Shown: one piece after another, positions 10,322 through 19,626 of the stretch
Numbering within the stretch: position 1 is the stretch's first letter
Layout: each line of letters opens with the position of its first letter
NCBI GenBank assembly: GCA_963702755.1
Contig: CAVPDZ010000010.1
Location: forward strand, 434,001-498,000
DNA: 64,000 bases
From: JAJPKK01 sp963702755
GTDB taxonomy: Bacteria > Pseudomonadota > Alphaproteobacteria > Rhizobiales > Xanthobacteraceae
Direction of reading: 5' to 3'
Notes under the pieces: generated by a model
Database searches by the model: none
Told to the model about the DNA's origin: nothing
The model's input: only the letters and a program-made list of their open reading frames with translations
Position numbers and translations under genes: made by a program

Positions 10322-10762
10322 ATGTCAGTCTGGCGCCCACCGTCCATCGTCAGGCCGATTGCCGTCGGTGTCATCCGCCGCGGCGAGGAATTGTTGCTCA
10401 TGGCCGTGCAAGATGATGACGGCACGATCAAAGGGTGGCGGCCGCTTGGCGGCACCATCGAATTCGGCGAACGCGCCGCGGACGCTCTCGCGCGAGAATT
10501 CGCCGAAGAGCTAGGCTTGGCGATCGCCGAGCCGGAACTGCTGACGGTTCTTGAAAATCACTATTCGCACCACGGTGTGCGCGGGCACGAAATCGTCTTT
10601 GTCTTTGAGACGAGATTTGTCGACGACGCTGACTACCACCGCGAAGCATTCACCTTCGATGATGGCGGGGTTCGCAACGAGGCGCGATGGGTCGCGCTTG
10701 CCGATTTTCTGCGCGGCGAGACCGAGTTGGTTCCAGCCGGGCTTCTGGAACGCTTGCGGTGA
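10322..10762 (+). CDS. Nudix hydrolase
   Basis: This 146-residue protein has a complete Nudix box: G44, E50, R58 E59, E62 E63 and G65 in the order GX5EX7REUXEEXGU. The catalytic EE pair is intact. Nudix enzymes hydrolyse nucleoside diphosphates linked to another moiety; the specific substrate is unknown. The ATG at 10322 is chosen because GGAG precedes it at good spacing; an in-frame ATG at 10280 adds 14 residues with no such site. Confidence 0.92.
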   Translation: MSVWRPPSIVRPIAVGVIRRGEELLLMAVQDDDGTIKGWRPLGGTIEFGERAADALAREFAEELGLAIAEPELLTVLENHYSHHGVRGHEIVFVFETRFVDDADYHREAFTFDDGGVRNEARWVALADFLRGETELVPAGLLERLR

Positions 10763-11089
10763 GTTCGAAATCATTTGCGAGAGCGCATTTCAATCTGAAT
10801 GAGTGGCCTCAGTCGTCATGGCCGCGCTCGTCGCGGCCATCCACGGCTTTCTCTGTGACGGGCGGCAAGCAAGTCGTGGTTGGCCGGGACGAACCCGGCC
10901 ATGACGAAGTCGAGCGTTGGCCTTTTCCTCGCTGCCATGCCCAAGTTTGTCGCCGGCATCCGCGTGACGGCGCCCTCTGCCAGCGAGACTTCCGGGTCAT
11001 CGGAAAAGCCGTTACCATTCATTCCGAGATCGATGGTCATCCGGCATTCCGGATTTGAGACGGTTCGAGAACAATCGGGAGGACTCCAA
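10763..11089. other. Intergenic region containing a REP-like element
   Basis: No gene is seen. Most of the region is the dispersed inverted-repeat element at 10814-10907, followed by non-coding sequence up to the ribosome-binding site of the NHL-repeat gene. The in-frame upstream extension of that gene from 10880 translates the repeat and is rejected. Confidence 0.6.
10814..10907. repeat. Dispersed inverted-repeat element (CGTCATGGCC type)
   Basis: The element begins CGTCATGGCCG and ends CGGCCATGACG, with inner arms around CATCCACG and CGTGGTTGG. The same architecture is found at 28766-28858 and, more divergent, at 63634-63751. These resemble the REP/BIME-like elements common in Bradyrhizobiaceae intergenic DNA. 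Confidence 0.8.
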
Positions 11090-12187
11090 ATGAAAATCAA
11101 GCGCGCCTGGATGTGGGCGGTTGTCGCGTGCAGTGCATCCCTTGCGGCGCTGTCGTCGGCGCATGCGGAAAGCCTCGCCTTCAAAGTCGATGCGTCGTGG
11201 CCGAAGCCGCTGCCCAACAATTGGATTCTTGGCCAGGTCGGCGGCATGGCGGTCGACGCGCAGGACAACATCTGGGTGTTTCAGCGCCCGCGCTCGCTGA
11301 CCGAAGACGAGAAGGGCGCGGCACTCACGCCGCCGCGCTCGAAGTGCTGCGCGCCGGCGCCGTCGGTGCTGGTGTTCAATTCCGCCGGCGACGTGATCAA
11401 GGCGTGGGGCGGACCTGGCGAAAATCTCGGTTACGACTGGCCGGCGGTCGAGCACGGCATCCTCGTCGACAACAAGGGCTTCGTCTGGCTCACCGGCAGC
11501 GGCAAGGACGACGGCATGGTGTTGAAATTCACCACCGACGGCAAGTTCGTGAAGCAGATCGGCAAACGCGGCCCGCTGACCAGCAGCAAGGATTTGACCC
11601 AGTTCGGCCAGGCGGCCGCGCTTGCCCTCGATGCGCCGGCGAACGAGATGTATGTGGCGGACGGCTACGGCAATCACCGCGTCGCGGTGTTCGACACCGA
11701 GACCGGCGCGATCAAGCGCATCTGGGGCGCCTACGGCAAACCGCCGACCGACGACACCGTGACGGGTCCCAATCCGGACTCGCCGCAGTTCGCCAATCCG
11801 GTGCATTGCGTGACGCTCGCCAAGGATGGCCTCGTCTACGTCTGCGACCGCAGGAACAATCGGGTGCAGATCTTCCACAAGGACGGCAGCTTCGTGCGGC
11901 AGTCCGTGTTCGACGCCAAGACGCTCGGCTCCGGCTCGTCGTGGGGCGTTGCGTTTTCTCCGCTCGACCCGGACCAGAATTATTTCGTCGTGATCGACGG
12001 CACCAACAATGAGCTCAAAACGGTCCGCGCCAGCGACGGTGCCATCATCGCGACGTTCGGACACTCCGGGCGCGATGCCGGCGCATTCCACTGGGTGCAT
12101 GTCGGCGCGTTCGACTCGCGCGGCAATTTCTACACCGGCGAAGTCGACACCGGGAAACGCGTTCAGAAATGGGCGCCGATGAAATAA
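11090..12187 (+). CDS. Secreted NHL-repeat beta-propeller protein
   Basis: The protein has 365 residues, a signal peptide cleaved near AHA-ES, then NHL-type repeats. Recognisable blades include MAVDAQDNIWVFQ, ILVDNKGFVWLTG, YVADGYGNHRVAVFD, VYVCDRRNNRVQIF and AFDSRGNFYTGE. The fold resembles the peptidylglycine alpha-amidating lyase propeller, but catalysis cannot be asserted. The ATG at 11090 has GGGAGGA six bases upstream. It is likely periplasmic. A 17-bp perfect hairpin follows the stop within 20 bp. Confidence 0.85.
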   Translation: MKIKRAWMWAVVACSASLAALSSAHAESLAFKVDASWPKPLPNNWILGQVGGMAVDAQDNIWVFQRPRSLTEDEKGAALTPPRSKCCAPAPSVLVFNSAGDVIKAWGGPGENLGYDWPAVEHGILVDNKGFVWLTGSGKDDGMVLKFTTDGKFVKQIGKRGPLTSSKDLTQFGQAAALALDAPANEMYVADGYGNHRVAVFDTETGAIKRIWGAYGKPPTDDTVTGPNPDSPQFANPVHCVTLAKDGLVYVCDRRNNRVQIFHKDGSFVRQSVFDAKTLGSGSSWGVAFSPLDPDQNYFVVIDGTNNELKTVRASDGAIIATFGHSGRDAGAFHWVHVGAFDSRGNFYTGEVDTGKRVQKWAPMK

Positions 12188-12201
12188 TCCTGCCGCGGTG
12201 G

Positions 12202-12239
12202 CCCGGATTACGCGCCGGCTTGCCGGCGCGTAATCCGGG
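12202..12239. repeat. Perfect 17-bp inverted repeat
   Basis: The arm at 12202-12218 pairs perfectly with 12223-12239 around a CTTG loop. The arms contain CCCGGATTACG, the core of a dispersed hairpin family. There is no T-run; it could still terminate or stabilise the NHL-gene mRNA. Confidence 0.85.
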
Positions 12240-12259
12240 TCGGCATTTCAATGATCGCA

Positions 12260-12360
12260 TACGTCGCCCCGGATTAGGACACGTCGCCCCGGATCAGGAC
12301 CCGCCGGATTGGGACACGCCGCCCCGGATTGCGCTGCGCTCCATCCGGGCTACGGATGGA
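12260..12360. repeat. Degenerate tandem CGCCCCGGATT repeat
   Basis: About four imperfect units of roughly 20 bp (ACGTCGCCCCGGATTAGGAC type) lead into GCTCCATCCGGGCTACGG, the second half of the dispersed CCGGAT...ATCCGG hairpin family. The units look like internal duplications of one REP-like arm. Confidence 0.7.
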
Positions 12361-12388
12361 CGACGCGCACGCCGACGCTTTCGCCAAT

Positions 12389-13228
12389 TCAGCGGCTGCC
12401 CGCGTGCAGCAGCCACTTTACGAGGGCCGCCACCGTCACTTCGCCGTCCGTGACGTAGTGGTTGACGGGCGCCGCAGCGAGCTGGTCGCCGGATTGATAG
12501 GCTCTCACGTCCTCGATGACTTGATGGGTCTTCAATTCGCCGACGATATAATCGCGCTCGATATTCGTGTCGGAATCGGTGGCGTGGGTGATCTGGAACG
12601 TCATTCGCGTCAGCGAAAGGCCGGTATCCATCGTTCCGGCGCCGACCCACAGCACGTGTTCGTCATCCGGTGGGCGATCCTTGTTGAGCCAGAAGTTCGC
12701 AGTTCCCAGCGTTTCGACGTGCCCGCTGCTCAACGCCCAGAACCGAATGTGGTGGCGCTTGCGCGGGCTGTCATCGATGGGCTTCTGGAAACCGATGTCC
12801 TGGCCGCGTCCGAAAAGATACAACGTGCTGAAGGGCGCTGTCGGATAGGGCGATTTCAGCACGAATGCGCGGGCCATGCGCCACGAGCTCGTCAGATTGA
12901 GCCGATCGGCCTCCGACCAGCCGGCCTTGGCAAAGGCGCCGCGAAGCTGCGGCAGCGTGCCGATCAAGGCGAGATTGACGGGGTCGCCCGGAAGTCCGTC
13001 GCCGGTGATCGTGTAGGACGGCACGCGTTTGCGTTGGAGGATTTTCAGCCCCATGCGAACGGCGCGCGGGAGAATGATGTAGGCCGCGGCGCCGTAAGTG
13101 AGGCTCAAAGCGAAAATCCACGGCAGCCTTTGATCGGCGAAATCAAAGACCGAGACGATCAGCCAGACAGTGAAAACGCCGAGCCCCAGGACGATCAGGC
13201 GTCGGAAAAAGCGTAGGACCAATCTCAC
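12389..13228 (-). CDS. LssY C-terminal domain protein
   Basis: This 279-residue protein starts with two membrane helices (about 8-27 and 36-57) followed by a soluble LssY_C domain. It contains the characteristic PVNLALIGT, GWSEADRLN and PYPTAPFSTLYLFGRGQDIGFQKP motifs. LssY_C domains occur alone or behind PAP2 phosphatases; their biochemical role is unknown. It is flanked by repeats on the left and a broken hydrolase gene on the right, so it is probably its own transcription unit. Confidence 0.85.
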   Translation of the reverse strand: MRLVLRFFRRLIVLGLGVFTVWLIVSVFDFADQRLPWIFALSLTYGAAAYIILPRAVRMGLKILQRKRVPSYTITGDGLPGDPVNLALIGTLPQLRGAFAKAGWSEADRLNLTSSWRMARAFVLKSPYPTAPFSTLYLFGRGQDIGFQKPIDDSPRKRHHIRFWALSSGHVETLGTANFWLNKDRPPDDEHVLWVGAGTMDTGLSLTRMTFQITHATDSDTNIERDYIVGELKTHQVIEDVRAYQSGDQLAAAPVNHYVTDGEVTVAALVKWLLHAGSR

Positions 13229-13271
13229 GGCTTACCACTCGTGCCAGCGCCGTCAGGTCTGACGGGCCGCG

Positions 13272-14431
13272 TCAGGCCTTGCGCTTGACCTTCGGCACGA
13301 AGGCCAGGAACCGGCGCGGATTATCGTTCATGATCTGTCGCAGAACCTCGTCGCTAGCGCCAGCCTTCTTCAGCTTGGGTACAAAAACGGTCAGCGTCTT
13401 CGCGTAGCCGAACTCCTTATTGTTGCGCTTCAAGAAGTTCACGTTGCTGAAATCGGACGCAAACAGGAGGTGGTCGGCGTAACCCGCGTCGATCAGCGAC
13501 ATCACGATCGGCACGACCGGTTCGTCGTTCGGGACCGCCCTGGCGGTCGAAACCGATAAACGCGCCGCGCCGGCAGATCGCGCGATGAACCTCGGTGTTC
13601 GGGTCAACGAGGTTGCCGAGGTGACCGATGACGACGCGCTTTGGATCGACGCCGACGTCCTCGAAGATGTCGAGTTGCTCGAGCGCTGACTTTCCCGGAA
13701 TGCCGGTGTGCGTGTAGATCGGCAGGTTCGTCGCAAGATGCGCGCGGCCGATGGCCCGAAACACCTTGCGTTCGTTTTTCGTGATGTAGTCCCACGACCC
13801 GATCTCGCCGAATGCGCCGATGGGATCGGCTTCCGCCTGCTCGATCAGCGCATGAACCACTTGATCCTCGCTCATGGTGCTGATCTCGCGAGGATAGTAG
13901 GGCTCGGTGTAAAAGCCGCCGCTCGCCACGATCGGCATCCCCGATTTTTGCGCGAGTTGGCGAAGCGCACCGATGTCGCGCCCCATGTCGGGATGGCCGG
14001 CATCGACAATGCAGGCGATGCCTTCACGCTTCGCGATCGCGAGCTCCTCCGACAGGAGCTCGAAGTCGCGCATGAACGACAAATCGGGCGGCGGCAGGTT
14101 GCCGAACTGGGGCGGCGATGGCGGAGCGTTCGGCGGGCGGTTTGCGGCCTGGGCTTCGGCGAGGTACTGCCGGAAGCGCTGAAGAAAGTCGGGTGCGAGC
14201 GACAGGTGCTCGTGGAAAAGGGTCGCGCCGCCGCCGAGCTCCTGGGGCGAATAGTCCTTCAGGATCGTCCGGATGACGGCGCCGTCCGGAAACATAGGTT
14301 GGGCCGTAGCGGCGCGGGGTAGGGCGGCGGCAGCCACGGCCGCACCCAACGCTCCAAGCGTCTCGCGGCGCGTCCATGTCGTCGAACCCTGATGTCTGGC
14401 CTGACGGAAATCACCGTCGACGCAAATTCAT
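13272..14431 (-). CDS. Phosphotriesterase-like amidohydrolase, exported (frameshifted)
   Basis: Metal-site motifs are visible in order: HEH in TLFHEHLSL, GEIGSW, THTGIPGK, IGHLGN and the late Asp in LFASDFS, the pattern of phosphotriesterase/lactonase-type TIM barrels. Before it lies RRETLGALGAAVAAAALPRAATAQ, a twin-arginine-like signal. Two breaks are needed. One is near 13550, between GAFIGFDRQ and AVPNDEPVVPIV. The other is near 14400, where an ATG at 14431 with a strong GGGGAGGAGA site runs into a stop after six codons in its own frame. Substrate unknown. Confidence 0.78.
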
Positions 14432-14780
14432 GTTCTCCTCCCCTCGCGTGGTTTTGCGGTTGGCTCTCCGCTGGAGCCATACCTTTGCCTGCCCGAGCCT
14501 ACCCCGCTTCGGGCGACTCGCCCATCTCGTTCGCGCCGCTTGCGCGTAGCGGTATCGCAATATCGCACGATGGTCGGCTGGCTGACCAAGCGCCCGCGCG
14601 CGGGAGGCAGAGGTCGTGGAGCACAAAGTGGTTAAGTGCGTGTAAGCAAAGCCGCATTTTCCTCGCGTGCGCCGTCCGGCTGATGATGTTACCTTTGCTT
14701 GCCTACCTGCGAATCCCGTGGAGATTGCCTTGATTCAGCCAAAGCTGTCCGCGAGAATTGTAGATGGGAGGGGGACTCCA
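14432..14780. other. Intergenic region, divergent promoters expected
   Basis: This region separates the phosphotriesterase-like gene from the rightward secreted protein. Open frames here lack coding character. A GGGAGGGGG ribosome-binding site lies at its right end, just before the TTG at 14781. Confidence 0.4.
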
Positions 14781-16760
14781 TTGACACGTGCACGCCAGCT
14801 TCTTGCGGCTGCGTCAGCTTTGGTGCTGACCGCGGGCGCCTTTTCCATTTTGCTTGGCCCGGTCGTGGATTCGCGGGCCGAAGCTCCTGTCAACGCATGC
14901 GAGGAGGCGGCCGAACTCGCGGTCCTGGCCTCTCCGATCTCGCCGTGGAAGGGCGCGCCGCTGCACGTCTTCTTCACCGCGGAGAAACCGCTCGATGGCG
15001 AGTTTTCGCTGATCGCGCCTGACGGCACCGTCGCGGTGACGTCGAAAGAGCGGCACGGCGGGCCCGCCGTATTTCTGGTATGCCGAGGTGGAATCGCCGG
15101 CGCCGGGTTCGTGGCACGCGAAACTCGTGCGTGACGGCGGCCCGAGCGAGTGCGGCACGCTGTCCCGTGAGATCATCGTCGCCGCCAAGCAGCCGCCGCG
15201 GCCGCGGCACCGCCGACGGCACGCTCTGGCCGGTGCGCAACACCTGGAACCGGGCGACGGAAAATCTCTATTCCGCATGGATCGAGAAGCTCTTCGACGC
15301 GCCGGTCGAAGATACGCTGTCGTGGAAGGCACTCCACGAAGTGCTGCGCGATCAATCGCGCAATGCGCTCTACAATCATCTCGGGCTCAACGAAGACAAG
15401 TCGAACATCACCATCCGTCCGGATTGCGCCGACCTGCCGTACTTCTTGCGCGCTTATTTCGCGTTCAAGATGGGGCTGCCCTTCGGCTACTCGAAGTGCA
15501 CGCGCGGCGACGGCGGCGAGCCGCCGAAGTGCTTCGAATGGTTCAACATCCAGCGCGTCGAGGAGCGTCCGCCGCCCGAGCCGAAGAATGCGGCGCGCGG
15601 CGTGCTCGACATGTTCGGCCAGCCGGCGCCGCATCCGCCGATGCCGGTGGCCATGAAGCCGGTGGCGGCACCGCCGAAGCCGCAAGGCCTCGTGCCGGGG
15701 TTCGCCCGTTACCTGCCGGTCGTCGCCGACGGCGTCCATTCCGGTTCGGCGCGAACACGGCTCAACGACGACAACACCGATTATTATCCGGTGGCGCTCA
15801 ACGAGGACGCGCTTCGGCCGGGCACCTTGTTCGCCGATCCGTACGGACACGTGCTGGTGCTCGCCAAGCGCATCGCGCAGACCGGCGACTCGGCGGGCAT
15901 CCTCTTTGCCGTCGACGCCCAGCCGGATGGCACCGTCGCGCGCAAGCGCTTCTGGCGCGGCAACTTCCTGTTCGCGCAGGATCCGGCGCTCGGCGGCCCC
16001 GGCTTCAAGCGGTTCCGGCCGATCATGCGCGACAAGAACGGCGGCCTGCACCGGCTGACCAACGCCGAAATTGCGAAGAATCCGCAGTACGGCAATTTTT
16101 CGCTCGACCAGGCGCAGATGTCGATCGATGACTTCTACGATCGCATGGACGACGTGATGTCGCCGTCGCCGCTCGATCCCGCGCGTGCGATGCGAGAGGC
16201 GATCGCGTCGCTTGACGAACAGGTGAAGGCGCGCGTCACCTCGGTCGAGAACGGCCGCAAGTACCAGAACAGCGCGCGCGGCGACGCCGAAATGCCGGAC
16301 GGTGCGGCGATCTTCGAGACCACGGGCGCGTGGGAAGATTTCGCGACGCCGTCGCGCGATCTGCGCCTGCTGATCGCGATCGACGTGGTGCATAAGTTCC
16401 CCGAGCGCGTCGCCCGGCGCCCTGAGCGCTACGCGATGCCCGCGGGCAAGAGCGTCGCCGACGTCAAAGCGGAACTGGACGGCATCCTGGCGTCGGAGCT
16501 TGCGGAGCGCAAGTTCTCGTACCCGCGCACGCGATGGTTCGCCATGGACGCTCACGCTCAAGGACGTGATCGACCGCGCGGTCGATATCGAGATGGCGTA
16601 CAACGTCAACGACTGCGTCGAATTGCGGTGGGGCGCGCCCGAGAGGAGCCCCGAGGCGTCGACCTGCAAGCGCCATGCACCATCGGCGCAGCGCTCGAAG
16701 ATGACGCAATACCGTTCGTGGTTCCACGAGCGGCGCCGTCCGGCGCGCGGGACCGGGTAG
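14781..16760 (+). CDS. Large secreted protein of unknown function (frameshifted)
   Basis: Joined frames give about 660 residues. The TTG at 14781 follows GGGAGGGGG and opens a signal peptide ending near RAEA. A beta-rich segment follows (APLHVFFTAEKPLDGEFSL). Then comes RPDCADLPYFLRAYFAFKMG and later GTLFADPYGHVLVLAK, which recall the Cys and His motifs of NlpC/P60-like papain-fold enzymes; this resemblance is my inference. Breaks lie near 15068, 15195 and 16535. The family is not recognised. An NlpC/P60 gene follows 130 bp downstream on the same strand. Confidence 0.65.
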
Positions 16761-16803
16761 CCCGGCGACGTCGCGGCGGCCCGCGTTCGCAGCCCATTTT
16801 TGC

Positions 16804-16828
16804 AGTCGCCCGGCTTGACCGGGCGACT
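16804..16828. repeat. Short REP-like hairpin
   Basis: AGTCGCCCGG (16804-16813) pairs with CCGGGCGACT (16819-16828) around CTTGA. The same core hairpin with the same loop occurs at about 63639-63660. It lies between the unknown secreted protein and the NlpC/P60 gene. Confidence 0.75.
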
Positions 16829-16889
16829 GGCATGCGTTGGAGAATGGGATCGAAACGTCGGAGTTTAGCGTCGCCCGAGCGGTGATCGG

Positions 16890-17883
16890 ATGCAGTTCGA
16901 CTGGATGAAACGACGCGAGTTCGTGGCGCTGCTGGGCAGCGCGGTCGCTTGGCCGCTTGCGGCGCGCGCGCAGCAACAGCCCGCAGCCGCACCGGGTGGC
17001 GAGGGTCTGGCGTCGATCGACAAAATTCGACCCGCGGCTGACGCCGGCGCGCCGCGACCTCGCGGCAAAGCATCTCGCCGGCACGGTCGACGCCGAGCGT
17101 TTCGTCGAGGGAAAGGCCTACGAGATCGTGGCCCCGCAAGCGCCGGTGCGCCGCTCGCCTTCGGCCGCGGCGGAACTGCTGACGGAAGCGCTCAAGGGCG
17201 AGCGGGTGACGATCTACGACATCAGCGAAGACGGTTGGGCGTGGGGTCAGCTCGCCGCCGACGGCTATGTCGGGTTCCTGCCGGCGAGTGCGCTCGGCCC
17301 TCCCGGACCCGCCACGACCCATAAGGTGACGGCGCTGCGCACGCTCGTGTTCCCGGGTCCTTCGATCAAGCTTCCGCCGCTCGAGACGCCGCCGTTCGGC
17401 AGTGAGCTTGCCATAGCGCGGACGGAGGGGTCGTTTGCGATCACTCCTGCCGGCGGTCACGTGCCTCTTGTTCATGTCGCGCCGCTTGCGACCATGGACA
17501 CCGATTTCGTCGCGGTGGCGGAGCGGTTCTTGGGCGCGCCGTATCTGTGGGGCGGAAAGACCAGTGACGGCCTCGACTGCTCGGGACTGGTGCAGCTTGC
17601 GCTCACCGCCTGCGGCGTGAAGTGTCCGCGCGACAGCGACATGCAGGAGCGGGCGCTGGGCAGCGCGCTCGCGAACCCAGGTGACCTCTCGCAGCTGCGG
17701 CGCGGCGATCTCATCTTCTGGAAGGGCCACGTCGCCATCGTGCGCGACGAGACGACCATGGTGCACGCCAGCGGGCATCACATGGCCGTCGCGATCGAGG
17801 CCATCGCACCCGCGATTGCGCGGATTCGCACGGAGGAGGGTCTTGAAGTCACGAGCGTGCACCGCCTGCCGCCGCCCGCCTGA
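16890..17883 (+). CDS. NlpC/P60 family peptidase with SH3-like domain (frameshifted at N-terminus)
   Basis: From about 17028 the frame ending at 17883 encodes an N-terminal SH3-like region (about residues 45-110) and an NlpC/P60 domain. The domain has nucleophile Cys in GLDCSGLVQLAL, catalytic His in KGHVAIV and a third polar residue in HASGHH. Such enzymes cleave D-Glu/diaminopimelate bonds in peptidoglycan. The start at 16890 lies in another frame and encodes MKRREFVALLG plus PLAARAQQ, a signal typical of ABC-transporter binding proteins. No good start exists in the catalytic frame nearer the domain. A one-base shift near 17025 joins them. Confidence 0.8.
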
Positions 17884-18045
17884 TCGGAACTCTACGTCAT
17901 GGCCTGTCCGTTCCGCAGACATCCATTTCGGGCTGTGGAAACGAGCGCGCCTACCGGTTGCGCTTGCGTTGAGGCAGATTCAAATTACGAGATTCAGGCG
18001 TTGCACGCGGTAAATCCTGCCAACCAAACAGCGGGACCCACGAAA

Positions 18046-18507
18046 ATGGGTGCTGTGTCCTTAGTCACTAATCGAACCGTTGCCGTCGCGATCTGCGGCC
18101 TTGCGCTCGCGGCCTGCACCTCGATGGAGGCTATAAAGCCGAAGCCGACGACGACCCTGCTATTGATCGAATCGAATCCCGGGGGCGCCGAAGCGCGGAC
18201 GTCGCTCGGCAGAACCTGCCACACCCCCTGCACGATGCAGATCGGGTCTCCCAACGACTTCACCGTGACCTTTTCGCTCGCCGGATACGAGCCGCAAACG
18301 CTGACGGTTCACTCGGTGATGGAGGGCGGCAGTTACGTGACGCCGGCAGCGCCGGTGTTCACGCCGGCCCCACTGGTCGCCACGCTCCAGCCTCTGACGC
18401 CGCCGGCGAAAAAGCCGCCACCGAAACGGCCGCCGTCTCCGCTTCGCCGGCGCCGCAATAGGACGGCGCCGACATCTTTGTCCTGCGGGCTGCCGCTCGC
18501 CGGGTAA
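18046..18507 (+). CDS. Putative lipoprotein with PEGA-like segment
   Basis: The ATG at 18046 opens a signal with a lipobox-like ALAACTS, so the mature N-terminus would be lipidated Cys. The body has LLLIESNPGGAEARTSLGRTC and DFTVTFSLAGYEPQTL, resembling a PEGA-type beta domain that displays peptides at the envelope. The Pro/Ala tail runs on to 18507 in this frame. The +1 frame stops at about 18462 with an Ala-rich end more like typical homologues, so the 3' end is uncertain. Function unknown. Confidence 0.7.
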   Translation: MGAVSLVTNRTVAVAICGLALAACTSMEAIKPKPTTTLLLIESNPGGAEARTSLGRTCHTPCTMQIGSPNDFTVTFSLAGYEPQTLTVHSVMEGGSYVTPAAPVFTPAPLVATLQPLTPPAKKPPPKRPPSPLRRRRNRTAPTSLSCGLPLAG

Positions 18508-18557
18508 TCCGTTCGCCGCGTCGTGAAGAGGCGCACCGCGGCCGCGCCTCGCGGCAC

Positions 18558-18790
18558 CTACCCCGGTTCAAACCCATTGGCCTTGAGGCGGGGCGCTGCC
18601 TCGGGGCCGGTGAGGAATTTGATGAGGGCCTTCGCCGCTTCCGCTGATTTGCTGCCGGGCTTCGGCGCTCCGGCGCGCGACGATCGAAACCGGAGCGCCC
18701 ACGACGTTGACAATGTCGCCGGCAAATTTGCCTCGCTTCTGCAACTCCTCCATCACGGGCCGAACAGCCTGATGACGTCGCCGGTTTCGG
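18558..18790 (-). pseudogene. 3' remnant of a modA-like ABC substrate-binding protein gene
   Basis: Reading the minus strand by eye gives DVIRLFGP, then VMEELQKRGKFAGDIVNVV, then after a shift KSAEAAKALIKFLTGPEAA and a natural stop at 18558. This matches the C-terminal third of molybdate-type periplasmic binding proteins. There are at least two frameshifts and no 5' part: upstream sequence runs straight into the tonB end. It is probably a true relic rather than a sequencing artefact. A second broken modA-like gene lies at 31768. Confidence 0.7.
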
Positions 18791-18834
18791 GGCCCCCTAT
18801 CCGTCCGTGCCGGTCGCTTTTTTTGTCGCAGACT

Positions 18835-19626
18835 TTAGCGCCCGGTGTTTGCTCTAAACACGACCGGAAGCGTGAACTCCAAACCACCCTGCACGATGAG
18901 CGCTGGGGGCTTTGGTACCGGGTCCGATCGCTGGATCATCGAAAGCGCAGCCTCGTCAAAGAAACTGTCGCCTGATCCTTCGACGATGCGCGAGGACAGG
19001 ACGTGCCCGGTCTCGTCGAGAACGAAGGTGACCAGGATGTTTGCGCCCGCAAGCGAATGCCTGACCGGATAGAGCTTGTGACGGTTGAGATGGGCAATCA
19101 GGTCTTTTTGCCAAGTCGCCCGCACGCGGTCAGGACTTTCACCGGTCCCTTGCGCCGGAGTGACGGAACGGGTCGATTTTTCGATGATCTCGGATGTTGG
19201 CGGAGCCGTCGCTTCGGCCGCCAAGGACGCGACCGTCGGCAGCGCGGGGATGGTCGGGGTCGTCGGCTCCTCAATCTTTGGCTTCTCGGTCTCAAGCGGC
19301 GCGACGACACGGTCGGGATCGTCGGTCTCGATCGGAATATCGCGGGGGAGCACCGGCGGATCGATGAGCTGCGTCTGTTCGATGACCGGCGGCGTGGGCA
19401 ACGAGGCCTCGACGTCAGGCCCGGGCGGCAGATCAGCTCTCTCCACATGCGGTGATAGAAATTCAAGGCCGATCTCGATCGCCGGCGCCCCCAGTTCTTC
19501 GCTGTCGTCTTCCCTTAGATATTTGCTCGCCAGTGCGGCGACGCCGGCATGAAGCGCGATCGCGCCAAGCGCGGCGCACGTCCATACGCGCAGCGAGATC
19601 CCTTGCGAACCACCATAGGGCGACAT
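18835..19626 (-). CDS. TonB family energy transducer
   Basis: This 263-residue protein has an N-terminal membrane anchor at about 12-31, then a Pro/Glu-rich spacer (about 60-160) that spans the periplasm. The C-terminal TonB domain (about 170-263) contains YPVRHSLAGANILVTFVLDETGHV and a final FTLPVVFR strand. TonB couples the proton motive force via ExbB/ExbD to outer-membrane receptors. It is divergent from the TonB-dependent receptor gene 650 bp away; no exbBD is adjacent. Confidence 0.9.
   Translation of the reverse strand: MSPYGGSQGISLRVWTCAALGAIALHAGVAALASKYLREDDSEELGAPAIEIGLEFLSPHVERADLPPGPDVEASLPTPPVIEQTQLIDPPVLPRDIPIETDDPDRVVAPLETEKPKIEEPTTPTIPALPTVASLAAEATAPPTSEIIEKSTRSVTPAQGTGESPDRVRATWQKDLIAHLNRHKLYPVRHSLAGANILVTFVLDETGHVLSSRIVEGSGDSFFDEAALSMIQRSDPVPKPPALIVQGGLEFTLPVVFRANTGR

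Noticed and set aside
14392..14733. A 113-codon plus-strand frame between the hydrolase and the secreted protein
   Set aside because: It overlaps the start of the minus-strand hydrolase, has no ribosome-binding site and no family-like sequence.
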